DNA of 64,000 nt from Cornus controversa. Taxonomy: Eukaryota; Streptophyta; Magnoliopsida; Cornales; Cornaceae. Positions 34,116-46,079 of this stretch are shown here, in pieces (positions within the stretch are counted from its first letter, which is position 1; the number at the start of each line of letters is the position of its first letter). The stretch covers positions 124,005,533 to 124,069,532 of the forward strand of contig CM048845.1 of the NCBI GenBank assembly GCA_026545225.1, written 5' to 3'. The notes beneath the pieces are model-generated. The model made no database searches and was not told the origin of the DNA. It was given only the letters and a program-made list of their open reading frames with translations. A program made the position numbers and the translations under genes.

Positions 34116-35998
34116 TTATTTTAACATGCAACCTTTCAGGAAATATTGTGAAGAAACAGAAACATTCTTCTTTTTAACTTGAGAATTTTTGGGCTTGTTC
34201 CAATAATGTGGCTTTCTAGCATGAACCCTATTCTTAATAAAATAATTATGCACATAAAAATCAAAATTAGAATATTTATGTCCATTCTTACCACAAAAAG
34301 TGCAATAAAGCACATTGGACACAACATTAGCATACAAAGACTCAACTTGAAACTTAGGTTTCGATGTAGACAAATTCAAGTTCTTGAGTTTAACAAAAAT
34401 AGTTTTACCCTTAGATGATAACCCAACAAAACCTAGTCTAGTCTTATCTCCTACAGGCTTACCAAAACTAATTATTCTATCAAGCTTAATTTGTCCAAAA
34501 GTAAATGCAATCAATTTCTCTGGAGATTTTTTTAATTCAGGCTCAAGAAAATCAATTCTAGTAACAAAAGTATCTCTAGCAGAAATAACTTGACTTACCT
34601 CACTTCCGAGAAACTTGACTTTACTTTGAAAATTTTGAATATCAGATTTGTTTTCTTTAATCAACTTCAAATGCTCTTCATTCTCTTTCTTCAAAGTTTC
34701 TTTTTTAATTTCCACCTCCTTCAGCCTCTCAGATTTCTTATTACAAGCTTTTAGCAGTTTCTCAAAAACTATTTGCAGCTTGTTCTCACATGGTTCTTCA
34801 TTTGATTACTTGGCTTAGAGTTGTAAATTTCTCTGTTTCACTTACATCAGAAAAAGAATCATTAGCAGTATCATCATCCAGTAAGGCAACAAAATCAAGA
34901 GCATTATTCTCAACAAAAGAATCACTATCAAAGTTAGAAGACTCAGACTCAGAATCAGAAATAATAGCTTTCATGACTTTCTTTTTATCTTTTAAAATTT
35001 TATTTGTGCTAAAGTTATTCTTCTTAGGACTTGGACATTGAGTAGATGTGTGACCTTTACCATCACATGTCTAACAGGTAATTTTAGAATCCTTAGAGCC
35101 ATCAACTTCTTTTTCCTTCTTATCCTTACTTTTAGATGATGAGTCTTGACTACGAAATTTAGAAGGATTTTCTTTCCTAAGATTTCTATCATTTTCATAT
35201 TTAAAGATCTTTCTAAATTTTTTGGCAAGGAGTGCAACGTCATTATCTGAATCATATTCAAAACTTTCAACTTCAGATTTTGAAGAATTTGAATATTTGC
35301 CAAATTTGAAGACTTTGAAGTCTTTGAGGTTTTTAAAGTCAATTTTTTTTTTGTTTTTTGAAGTTTTGGATATTTTTTCTCAAAAGTTTGAATTAATCCA
35401 ACAAATTCTGCCACCTCCATTGAATCAACATCTTTGCTCGTATCTAAGGCTTCCAACTTGGCTTTGAACCTATCAGATAATGACCTCATACATTTTCTAA
35501 TAACTTGAAAAGAGAAATTTTCTCACCAAGGTTAGCACTAATTTGAACAATATCATTAAGTTTAAAATAAAAATCAGAAAACATCTTATCTTCATCCATT
35601 CTAATTGTTTCAAATTTAGTTGCTAGTATTTGTAACTTTGATTTTCTTACCTTGGTGGTACCCACATGAGTTACCTATAAAATATCTCATATTTTTTTTG
35701 AAATGGAACAAGCAGAGATTCTAGCAAATTCAGAAGGAACAACAAAATTAAATATAGCATATAAACTCTTGTAGTTATGATTTACATTTTCATGCTCAGT
35801 ATTAGACCATGTTGCTTTATCTTTAGCTACAGTTACAGTTGCATCACCAGTACTAGTGGTAGTTGTAGGAATTATATAGTCATTCTCAATAGCCATCCAA
35901 ACTCTCTCACATTTAGATTTAAGAAAGACTTTCATGTGAAACTCTCAAAAAGTATAATTTGAACCATCAAACAAAGGAGCTCGCTAAATTAATTGATT
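34116..35998 (-). pseudogene. Copia SIRE-like gag, copy 2
   Basis: It is homologous throughout to the gag at 22,515-24,497. The start region near 35,990 is damaged. The recognisable parts are FLKSKCERVWMAIENDYIIP (near 35,920), VVPSEFARISACS, the block RSLSDRFKAKLEALDTSKD (near 35,480) and the C-terminal block CTFCGKNGHKYSNFDFYVHN (near 34,290). A long charged, probably coiled-coil stretch lies at 34,570-34,715, where a 199-codon frame is still open. Stops and frameshifts elsewhere make it dead. Confidence 0.75.
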
Positions 35999-36089
35999 CA
36001 CCCTCTTCATACTAGATTCCATGATGATTTTTGAAAACTAAAATAATTTTTTTATTTTAAAAATATTTCGCAAGGAACTACTCACAACA

Positions 36090-37028
36090 TACAACAAACT
36101 CTGTCCCAGACTCACAGCTAATGTCAAAATTCTCTCAGAAGGATAACTAGAAGAACACAAACACTCAGCAAGTATTCTGTTCCCTTCGTAACTTGATCTT
36201 CTTCTTATTTCTCACCAACGAACAGTTGTAAATAAATCAATCCAGTAACTTGATCACAAAGAAAATCTTTAATACAGTCTTCGAACAGTTGATCAAGTAA
36301 ATAGAGACACCCTAAATCAATCAGTGAATATGTGTGTGCTCTCAAAAATATAAATATAGAATTGAGAAAATAATCCATTGCTAGAAAAATATTTCAATGA
36401 TTTTTGTCTATAGAATATGAATTTATGTTTTGTTGAAAGCTTAATGAGAGAGAAATCATATGAAGTTTTTATAGAGATTAAAACCTCTAATTTTTTTTGA
36501 AAAACAAGTTAAAAATTTATGGGAAACAAGTTCCCACGTTTTAGGAAAGGTTTGGGTTAAATCCGGATCAAAACAGGACAAAAGAGTCAAAACTTTATAA
36601 AGAAGAAACCTTGGACCGGTCTAGCCCTGTTTAAATCTCTACGCGAGATACTGAGACCTCTTGGATTGGTCCAACCTTGAATATTTAAGCATTTTGCTCA
36701 AAAGTCCCTCTATTCAAGGTCGGAACCTCCCAGTTTGAAATATATGTGTTCTCACCACTTTACCTAGACTATGTGACTTTCATATGTGATCAACGATATC
36801 CTCATACACTCAAAACCATCTCGAAACTTCACTCGATCGAATCCTTATTAGACCATTGATGGCTTCTTCCAAAGATTCAAGGTTCATCTTTTGAAGAACA
36901 TTTGCATGGTTGGTGTAGAACCTCATGCTCAGTTTGAGACTTCAATTACATGATCAATGACAAGAATATAACTCGATCATAATTGGTTTTGACACCAAAG
37001 ATTGCCAATTACAAAAATATACGTCACA
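36090..37028 (-). repeat. Truncated 5' LTR of Copia copy 2
   Basis: It ends ATATACGTCACA at 37,028 like the other Copia LTRs but lacks the first 250-350 bp next to the primer site; the gag leader (GGAACTACTCACAA) joins LTR text (CATACAACAAACTCTGTC) directly at 36,089. A motif pair GACCGGTCTAGCC / GATTGGTCCAACC occurs at 36,613-36,680, matching the position of the pair in the 3' LTR. Confidence 0.7.
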
Positions 37029-37654
37029 GTTAGAATTTCAATTTAGTTTCACTCAATTTAGAGTTTCAAATCAGTTTATTTAGTGTAATTAGAATTCTTT
37101 CTCTTTTTTTCCCCTTCTATTAGTCAAACATTCCAAATTTTTTTCATTTTCCTTCTATTAGTTGTTGGAATTCCAATTTAGTTCACACCTCATCCCTAGC
37201 ACAAACTCTTCCTATTTAAAAATAAATAAAGATAAAATTATAATTCTTATTTTAATAAATTTTCTAATTCTATTTATTCTTTCTCTCACACTTCATCCCT
37301 AACACACCATCTTTCTATTTTTAAAATTCAATATATATATAAATATATAGATATTTTTTCTAATTCTATTTATTCTCTCACTAACTTCATTCCTAACACG
37401 TACTCCTAAAATATAATATTATTTAAGTAAATATTTCTTTTCTAATTCTATTTCTTCACTCTCTAACTCCATCCCTAACACAAACTCCTAAAATATAATA
37501 TTATTTATTTCAATAAATATATAGAAACATAGCCTTTCTAATGTACTAATGAAAAAAAACCATTTTTTATTTTTTATAATGCATGTTTAAATTTTTGTAA
37601 TATTATTTATTATAATAAATAAATAGAAACATAACATTTCCTTTAACTCTTAAA
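37029..37654. repeat. Degenerate tandem-repeat region, right of the Copia insertion
   Basis: This is the right-hand continuation of the repeat region at 29,655-30,256. Degenerate units recur, each with TTCTAATTCTATTTATTC, a pyrimidine run, CATCCCTAACACA and an AT-rich spacer (near 37,200, 37,260, 37,360, 37,440). Unit length varies between about 75 and 110 bp. Confidence 0.6.
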
Positions 37655-38095
37655 TAAGTATTCTTTTCTAATTCTATTTCTTCCATCTCTAACTTTATTC
37701 CAAACACAAACTCCAAAACTGTAATATTATTTAAATAAGTATTCTTTTTCTAATTTTATTTCTTCTCTCTCTAACTTCACTTCTAACACAAACTCCAAAA
37801 CTGTAATATTATTTAAATAAGTATTCTTTTTCTAATTTTATTTCTTCTCTCTCTAACTTCACTTCTAACACAAACTCCAAAACTGTAATATTATTTAAAT
37901 AAGTATTTTTTTTTAATTTTATTTATTCTCTCTCTAACTTCATTCCTAACACAAACTCCAAAACTGTAATATTTTTTAAATAAGTATTTTTTTTCTAATT
38001 TTATTTATTCTCTTTCTAACTTCATTCCTAACACAAACTCTAAAACTGTAATATTATTTAAATAAGCATTCTTTTTCTAATTTTATTTCTTGATT
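37655..38095. repeat. Minisatellite of about 82 bp units
   Basis: About 5.4 units of roughly 82 bp start at 37,655, 37,736, 37,818, 37,900, 37,981 and 38,063. Each unit reads TAAGTATTCTTTTTCTAATT, then a TTCTCTCTCTAACTTCA block, then ACACAAACTCCAAAACTGTA and AATATTATTTAAA. The second and third units are almost identical, so amplification there is recent; the outer units are more diverged. Confidence 0.85.
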
Positions 38096-38108
38096 GCTTA
38101 CTCACTGA

Positions 38109-38658
38109 GAAGCACAAATATGGATACGGGACACGACACAACACAGACACAACGATACCATAAATAATAAAAAATTAAGATATGAATACAGAGGGAACAC
38201 GACAACTAATAAATATATCTTTTTCATATACATGATCCTATATTTTAAGAATGATATTATTTTTCTTCTAACAATGAAAAATTAATAAATCATAATAATT
38301 AATGAAGTATAAAAATAATTAGTTTATCGTTTAAAGAATTGTGCAATTGAATCTACTTAACAACAATAATAATAGTTGTATTTTAAACAAAATTAATTTG
38401 AAATATTATATGTTATGATAACCATATTTTATTAAAAAAAATTAAAGAAGTTATTATATTTACACTTTAACCTATCTTTCTTTTTAAAACTTTCTTAAAG
38501 CTCCCTACCGATATGACACGCGTATTGGACATGTGTCTATGTCGTGTCCGCGGTATGTCCAAAATTTTAAAAAATAAAAAAATTTCAGATACGTATTTTG
38601 ACGTATCCAACACGTGTCCGACATGAATTCTTCGACCTTTTAGGTGTGTCTGTGCTTC
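38109..38658. mobile_element. MITE-like inverted-repeat element
   Basis: Ends are inverted: GAAGCACAAATATGGATACG on the left, and GAAGCACAGACACACC on the right read on the minus strand. Just outside, CTTACTCACTGA and GGTGAGTAAG are also complementary. Both halves are rich in GGACACG words, and the interior is AT-rich without an open frame. I cannot name the superfamily or settle the target duplication. Confidence 0.45.
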
Positions 38659-39439
38659 CTAGCCGGTGAGTAAGATCCTCTTCTTTACCACTGATATGGC
38701 ACAATAATATAAGGACACCTGTCCTTTTTGAAATTAAAAAATATATAGAAGTTTAATTTTCTCTCTCTTATAATTTAAATTCAAAAAGAATAATTGTCAT
38801 TTTATTATTGTGTCACACTAGTGGCAAGTAGGTAATTATTATTCTGAAAAAGATTGAGCGGTGGAGATTTGGAGAGATTTGTTTCTTAGTTGAGTTTTAC
38901 CCGATTAATCCTTTAAAAACGGGTCTAATCTATTTCTTAATTTTTTTAATATTATACCATTTTTAAGAAAAATAACTTGTATTTTTTAATTAGTCAATTA
39001 AACTGACCTCATATTTATTGATATAATTCAATCATATTATGGCAGTGTGCAGAAAGTCCCTCTATTCAAAATTGTTAATAGTTTGTATTATTGGTTGAAC
39101 TGAAAGTGAAACTGAAACTAGTAAAAATTACTACCATAAATGGAGCATGCGTGGACCCCAATCCATAGCTTGAGCCCCACGGTCGCACGCTACGTTCCGT
39201 AAGAGGTGGTTCATCATCTCTGCAAAGACACCCTCCTTCATGTGCTACATGACAGAACCTTAATCATCAGACCACTTACAAACACCACCCCACTCCCTTC
39301 CCCCTCACAACCTTCCATTTTCATCATATACGTCACCTTTTATCTCTCTCTCTCTCTAAAACACACTACATCTCTCTCTAAGTTCCTGATCTTGCTTTGC
39401 TTCCCTCTTCTTCTCTCCCATGGTTCCTTCCTTCCAAAC
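38659..39439 (+). promoter_or_regulatory. Upstream region and 5' leader of CNGC2
   Basis: This is the only non-repeat DNA upstream of the channel gene. CT-rich runs at 39,343-39,385 (TCTCTCTCTCTC) sit 60-100 bp before the start codon and look like the pyrimidine-rich leader common in plant genes. I could not place a convincing TATA box. An open frame from 39,206 overlaps the first coding exon in the same frame, but its upstream part does not match the family. Confidence 0.4.
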
Positions 39440-39517
39440 ATGCCTTCTAGTCCAAACTCCCATATCTCCCTCTCAAGGTCACCTACAATATTCTTAGTCT
39501 AATACTCTTTAGTGTAC

Positions 39518-39570
<53 letters not shown>

Positions 39571-42500
39571 TATATATATATATATATATACACATACATT
39601 AAATATTTTGACACTCCTTTGATAGTATGAAATCTATGCTTTAGAAAATTAGAATTGTATATGAAGATATTATATCAGTTCAAAGTTTAAATTAATTTTT
39701 CTCTCGTTTTCTAATTCTAAATTAAATGTGGATTCTAAGTTAATTTTTTAACTTTAATTTTGTGCTTCAAGTTTAAACCCATTATTCTTATAGAATATTT
39801 TGTATTTTGATCCCAGGTGGTTTGGAATATTCCGGCGAAAAAGTATATATTCCGGCAGCAATGACGATGACGACGACAATCCAATCTCAAATTTAATTGA
39901 ATGCTACGCATGTACGCAGGTCGGTGTCCCGGTTTTTCACTCCACTAGCTGTGACCGGGCCCACCAGCCCGAGTGGGAGGCCTCGGCCGGTTCGTCGCTG
40001 ATCCCAATTCAAAATCGACACAGCCAGAAAACCGGGAAGGAGCGGTGTAATGGGTTCCGGCGACCGGCGGGACCTTTCGGGCGAGTTCTGGACCCTCGCA
40101 GCAAGCGCGTGCAAAAGTGGAACCGGGCGTTTCTGCTGGCACGTGGCGTGTCCCTGGCCATTGATCCTCTATTCTTCTACGCGCTGTCCATCGGCCTCGG
40201 TGGTGCACCGTGCCTCTACATGGACGGTGGGTTGGCGGCGATCGTGACCGTCCTCCGCACGTGCGTGGACGCCGCCCACCTGTGCCACCTCTGGCTTCAG
40301 TTTCGGCTGGCGTACGTGTCGCGCGAGTCGTTGGTGGTCGGGTGTGGGAAGCTCGTGTGGGACGCACGTGCGATCGCTTCCCACTACGTGCGCTCTCTCA
40401 GAGGCTTCTGGTTCGACGCCTTCGTTATCCTCCCGGTTCCTCAGGTTAGCACCAAGGGGTAGTTCTGTCATTTAATATTTACATGTCGAAATGTAAGAAA
40501 TACCCTTATCTTCTCTGAAACGACACATGCTTCTCTGCATGTTAATCTGACGATAATGAACGAATATGAGATTATTACATCACATGTTCAGAAAGAACAA
40601 CTGTCTTTGTATTTATATATTTAATTATGGACTGACCTAGGATTGCTAAGCGTGCTTACTAGCTAGCTTACGCAAGGCCAAGTACTTGTTTTAGTATATG
40701 TATAGCTGTGCAGATGTTGTATGATTGTATTTCTGTACACGTGCACATTGCTATCTTACAATCACTGTTAAGTCCCAGTATGACTATCCGTTAAGGACCA
40801 CAAAATGTTTTAAAACATGCCATATTTGTTGTAGTCTTGTGGAGAGATTTTAAGACTCTTTTAATTGTTTCCATTTTATTAAAGTAAATATGTCATGGGC
40901 AGCGAAATTTTTTTTTTTTTTTTGACAAGTGGGAATGAATTTGCCTGGATTTACCCAAAAAACAAGAAAAGAATTTGCTTCAAAACAAATATAAAATTGT
41001 GTTTATATATAAGCTCAAATTTGTGGATCAATAAAAATGTTATATTTACTAATTTTAGTTTTCGGCACCTCTTAAAGTTAGGTACAAAGATTTCCAAAGT
41101 CTTGTATTTATAGGTAAGTTTGGATGGTAGCGTTTTTGTTGTTTTTTCAGTAAATTTGATTTATTTTATATTTCTTGGGTAAATAAGTTTGGATGGTAGT
41201 GTTAGTCATGGTTAAAATGTGGTTATGTGCCTGTGTTTGATAGTGATGTATGATCGGTGGAAGGTGAGAATTCGCTTTAGCTTTGTTTTTATGTGACCCT
41301 ATAGAAATTACGTATGGCTGAAATTAATCTTGGATTTCATTCTGTTAGCTCAAGGAAAGTGGTAAATTGTTGGTTTTTGTTGGAGGCAGTAACAATACAA
41401 ATGGAAGTCGATCTTCCTTTATTTTTAAAAAGTTACATTCATGTCTTTTTTGAAACCACTCTTAACTTTTAGCATTCAGTATGCGGTAAAATGTCTATTT
41501 CTTCGCTTGCAAACTCTTTCCCCTGATGATCATATATATATAATTTTTGCGCCCTTAATGCATGCAGCCGGTGCTACTGAATCAACTACTTTAGTTTTGA
41601 TACCAACAATTAAGAATTGTTTTCCGTTACTTGCTGAATCAAAAAACAAAAACACAAGCTTCTGATAGAAAACGAAATCACAGACCGAGATAGACAACCT
41701 TGCCTCAACCTCAGAGCTCCCTGCTTTGGATCAGTACCCCACTGGTGATATATGTTGAAGCAAATTATATAGAAATCCGTGGTCAACGATGCACTTGAAC
41801 TCTAATTGCCATTATATCACATCCCTCATCGGATATGTTTTAACACCATCAATTGTAATGGCCTGCCAATATCTAAAAGCAGAATATATTCTGATACAGT
41901 GTTGTGATTCTGGCTTTTAGCCCTTCCCGCACACCATTTTATTTATATGATTTCAATGATGTACGTTCCCATGCATCCTTTTTTTTCTGTAATTGCAGGC
42001 TGTGTTTTGGTTAATTGTTCCGAAATTGATCAGGGAAGAGCGGATAAAGCTGTTAATGACAATACTTCTACTGATCTTCTTGTTCCAGTTCCTCCCTAAG
42101 GTCTACCACAGCTTACACTTAATGAGAAGAATGCAAAAGGTCACTGGTTATATCTTTGGCACCATTTGGTGGGGTTTTGGCCTTAATCTCATTGCCTACT
42201 TCATTGCCTCTCATGTAAGTCTATGTTATGCTTTGATGTATATATATATATGTTGATTGAGAAATTGTTCATGCATGGCACTTTACTTATTCCATGTGCA
42301 GGTTGCTGGAGGATGTTGGTATGTCCTTTCGATACAACGTGTAGCATCATGCCTCCAGCAGCAGTGTGACAGAAAAAGTACGTGCAATCTCTCTTTGTCT
42401 TGCTCGCAGGAGGTCTGTTACCAGTTTCTGTTACCGACAGACACATTAGGGAATTCTTGGGGTGGCAACTCAACAACGACCATCAGAACGCCAATGTGCT

Positions 42501-44278
42501 TAGATGTGGATGGAGCATTTCCTTTTGGGATCTACAAATGGGCACTTCCAGTTATTTCAAGCAATTCTCTAGCGGTTAAGATTCTTTATCCCATATTTTG
42601 GGGATTAATGAGCCTCAGGTAAACAGCAAAATAATCAAGTCGTGAACCAATTTTACCAAGAACTTGTTACAAAACCCTTGTCAAATATGCAGTAGGTTTA
42701 TAGCCTCTTTTATTTGCCAATTTCTAGAAATGCAATTTATTACTTGTGATTGTAATTGGTAGAGTTTTGGAGAACTTCCATTCTGTGTCAAAAAAGTGTG
42801 TGAATTTCAATATGTTGGTTTTTTAAACAAAAATAAATAAATGATGTATGGGCTTAACTTGGCCTGGTTTTGACCATCTTAATTATTACCTTCATGGACA
42901 ACATTGATACACTTTTTGATCTTTGATTACAGCACTTTTGGCAATGCTCTTGAACCAACTAGTCAGTGGCTAGAAGTGATTTTCAGTATGTGTATTGTGC
43001 TCAGTGGCTTAATGCTTTTCACTCTATTGATTGGGAATATTCAGGTAACCCGAAATTCACGCGCTTATGTACTCTATATTTCTGATGTGAAAGTTCTTTT
43101 CCAGATTATTGTCTGACAATGAGGACTAAATTAAATGTTGCCTTAAAAGGTATTCTTGCACGCGGTCATGGCGAAGAAGAGAAAGATGCAGCTGAGGTGT
43201 CGCGACATGGAATGGTGGATGAGACGGAGACAGCTTCCATCTCATCTGAGACACAGAGTTCGCCATTTTGAACGCCAAAGATGGGCAGCCATGGGTGGAG
43301 AAGATGAGATCGAATTGATTAAAGACTTGCCCGAAGGGCTCCGTCGAGATATTAGGCGCTATCTCTGCCTCGACCTCATAAAAAAGGTAAAAACATTATA
43401 CAAACAGCCATCTACTAATGTGTTTGGGAATGAGTCAATGAATGCAACAGGAAAAAAAAAAAAAAAACCTCATCTATAGAAGTAGTACTCAAAAGAACTA
43501 TTTTGGTGATCAATGATCATCTGAAATATTCCTACTGAAAATTTCTCCTTTGTACACAAACTGTAAGTTCAATGTTTTTTTTAATTGGTAATTTGTCTTG
43601 TTTAGGTACCTCTGTTTCAAAGCTTGGATGATCTTATCCTCGACCACATCTGTGACCGTGTTAAGCCCCTTGTATTTTCCATAAACGAAAAGGTGTGTTA
43701 CATGAGTTGCACAATAATCATAAAACTTAATCTACCAGGAAATATAGTGACTTATATATATATATATATATATTTATGTTTGGAACATACAGATTATTAG
43801 AGAAGGAGACCCTGTGCAACAGATTGTCTTCATTGTTGATGGAAGCGTAAAGAGTAGCCAAAACCTCAGTAAAGGCATGGTAGCCACAAACATACTAGAA
43901 CCCGGGGGGTTTTTGGGTGATGAGCTCCTCTCATGGTGCCTTCGCCGTCCATTCATTGACAGACTTCCGGCCTCATCGGCAACATTTACTTGTATTGAAT
44001 CAACAGAAGCATTTGGGCTGGATGCAAACCATCTTCGATACATTACTGATCACTTCCGCTACAAATTTGCTAACGACAGGCTTAAGCGAACAGCTAGATA
44101 CTATTCATCCAATTGGAGAACATGGGCAGCTGTGAACATACAGTTAGCTTGGCGCCGTTACATGATGAGGACCAAAGGTCCAATGAATCATGAGATGGAA
44201 AATGGAGATGGTGAGCGTAGGCTTCGGCAGTATGCTGCAATGTTCATGTCAATTAGACCACATGATCACCTTGAATAA
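39440..44278 (+). CDS. CNGC2: Cyclic nucleotide-gated ion channel 2 (CNGC2/DND1-type), 706 aa
   Basis: This is a plasma-membrane cation channel subunit of plant CNGC group IVb, which in Arabidopsis (DND1) takes part in Ca2+ signalling, immunity and pollen function. Coding exons: 39,440-39,477; 39,817-40,444; 41,999-42,214; 42,302-42,618; 42,933-43,044; 43,150-43,386; 43,606-43,692; 43,793-44,278. All junctions are GT-AG and the frame is continuous. The start MPSSPNSHISLSRWFGIFRR resembles the Arabidopsis CNGC2 N-terminus. The CNGC2-specific Cys-rich block ECYACTQVGVPVFHSTSCD follows at about residues 43-61. Six membrane segments lie at about 108-430. The pore triplet is Gly403-Asn404-Ala405, not the Ala-Asn-Asp of Arabidopsis. 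The phosphate-binding cassette PGGFLGDELLSW spans about 582-593, and the IQ-like site NIQLAWRRY is at 660-668. Length is close to Arabidopsis CNGC2 (726 aa). No stops or frameshifts; it looks functional. Confidence 0.95.
39522..39590. repeat. (TA)n microsatellite in CNGC2 intron 1
   Basis: About 69 bp of almost pure TA dinucleotide, broken once by GA near 39,569, lies in the 339 bp first intron (39,478-39,816). Length variation between individuals is likely. Confidence 0.9.
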
Positions 44279-44391
44279 AATCAATTGCTGCATTTTTCTC
44301 TCTCTTTTTCTTTCTTCATTTGGTCCCATTCCTAATAGAACCTCAATGTGCCCAATTGCGAAAAGTTGCTCATTAACTTCTTTAATTTTTC

Positions 44392-44397
44392 AATAAA
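44392..44397 (+). terminator. Possible polyadenylation signal of CNGC2
   Basis: AATAAA lies 114 bases after the stop codon in a T-rich 3' region. A second one lies near 44,546. Which is used cannot be told from sequence. Confidence 0.35.
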
Positions 44398-44741
44398 ACA
44401 GATTAAGCTAGGGAGGTATTTATATTGAAAAATGCTACGAGGCTCCAACACCAACCTCCCCTTAGACCCCCTAGGCCAATGGCTTGGTGGCCGGCACCTC
44501 TCACAAGTATGATTTGTATGTATAAAGAACAACTTATACGTTCTGAATAAAAGTCAGGTTCTTTAGTTTTTTTTGTCCATCATTAGATTACTAGCTAGTA
44601 CATCTAATACAAACTTCTTATTCTATATTATGATGAAAAATAAAGAGTTTATATTAACCGAATTATTATATTTTCATTATGACCAACTAATTGAATGATG
44701 TCTATGTTTTTTTTTCTGTCACTCAGACAAGAACTTAATTA

Positions 44742-45138
44742 GTGCATGTTTGAGAGAGCTTCTAGGAGATTGAAATTGGCCAAAGTCTAAAAAGTCCTTT
44801 TAAAAAAAAAAGTAGTGTTTGGCAAAATAAAAAAAATGAGCTTCTAATAAAAGTCAAAGTCAAAAAAAGTCTATTCAAAGGAAGCTAGAAAAACTTAATT
44901 TTAGAAGGAAGCCAGAATTATTTTAAGTAACAAATTTTATAGATAATTTTGCCTCTTTTTATTTCGTGAAACTTGTAAATTATTAAGGAAACTGTGTTAA
45001 TTGTGGAAGGAATTTCAAAAAATATTTCTACAAAACAACTTTTTTCTTTTAAATTCTTTTTATTGAAAGCATTTTTCAAAAGCCTTTTAATGGAAGGAAT
45101 TTTAGAATCAGAAAACTCCTCCAAACAAGACCTTAGTA
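44742..45138. mobile_element. Possible small MITE
   Basis: The left edge GCATGTTTGAGAGAGCTTCT and the right edge, read inward on the minus strand, GTCTTGTTTGGAGGAGTTTT are weakly complementary. 'TGTTTGG'-type ends of this kind are common in hAT-like plant MITEs. The interior is AT-rich and non-coding, and no sure target duplication is visible. Confidence 0.3.
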
Positions 45139-45287
45139 ATGGAAGTGTAGAGGTGATATATTTTAAGTGTTTTTTATTAGACAGTTTTATTTTATTTATT
45201 AAAACAATTTAATCCTTTATCATATATAGTAATATTTTATTAAAGAATATAATTGTAAAATTAACAAAATAAGTGTCCTAAAAAATA

Positions 45288-45710
45288 AAGTAAATTACTC
45301 TAACCTTCTCTAAGATTTGACTTAATTACCCTCAAATTAAAGTTTTTACAAAATTACTCTGACACGCCCATTAAACTATCGATCCATTAAATAAAATCAC
45401 ATTTAATATACAATTAAAAAACTTCCCTCAAGTTATAATGTTTTTTGTGCAAAAATAATCTTAATTTCAGATTATATATATATATATATATTCTATCAAT
45501 GTCACACCAGCACTATTGCCACTGAGTGTTGTTTTGGTATTTTTATTTTTTATGGTAATTGATTTTAAAGGAGCTGATTATGAATTAATTACAGGAGTAC
45601 TCAGAATAAATCAACCAAACATCAAGTGAGATTGAATACTATATTTTAAAAACTTTAATTCAAGAGTAATTATGCAAAATCTCAAATGAGGTAAAATGAT
45701 ATTTTATCCT
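45288..45710. repeat. Foldback repeat, 'TAAATTACTCT' family, copy 1
   Basis: The left end AGTAAATTACTCTAACC and the right end read inward (ATTTTACCTCATTTGAG, then GCATAATTACTCTTG) are inverted copies. The left 250 bp closely match the minus strand of 55,650-55,905, including TTTGACTTAATTA and the ATCAATGTCACACCA block. It is the same family as the larger foldback at 54,911-55,902. A (TA)n run lies at 45,474-45,490. Confidence 0.55.
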
Positions 45711-46079
45711 GCAAAAAATATTGTTACTGAACAAATTAAAAAGTACTGTGAAAATTATTTTATATAATGCACCATTAAATTATTAACATGTATATTACTA
45801 GCACTAATTTTATTACAGCTCTAACGATAAAAACGTCTCTCTTTTTCTTTTCTTTTCTTTTTTCATTCCAACCGTAACAACACTTGTATTATATATATAT
45901 GAATGATACGATAATTTGGTAACATAAATGATTGTCCAGGCTCAAAATCTCTTCCCCTACCTAGCGTCCTTGGTTTTTCCTTTCGAATATCAAACAAAGG
46001 GCGTTGCAACTGTAAAACCCACACCAACACCAACTCTTTATCTGTCTTAAGTATCCTAATATGTCTCAATAGTATTTAG

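Larger units (their letters stand above)
30257..37028 (-). mobile_element. Ty1/Copia SIRE-like element, copy 2, lacking pol
   Basis: Two LTRs bound it: 30,257-31,529 on the left (3' LTR) and 36,090-37,028 on the right (5' LTR, truncated). The flanks are ATTAG and GTTAG, a 5 bp target-site duplication with one mismatch. The interior holds a gag (34,116-35,998) and 2.5 kb of decayed sequence homologous to the 3' part of copy 1, and no pol. The primer site has been lost in a small deletion at 36,089. Pol is missing in the same interval as in copy 1. Confidence 0.75.

Noticed and set aside
37655..38095. CRISPR-like array
   Set aside because: The units are contiguous 82 bp tandem repeats with no unique spacers, in a plant genome.
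39206..39502. 98-codon frame as the true N-terminus of CNGC2
   Set aside because: The frame contains the first exon, but the sequence upstream of the ATG at 39,440 does not fit the family and is rich in CT repeats as expected of a leader.
39893..40471. Three minus-strand or alternative open frames of 73-140 codons over CNGC2 exon 2
   Set aside because: The exon is GC-rich, which removes stops in all frames. The plus-strand frame is clearly CNGC2, and the others have no family resemblance.
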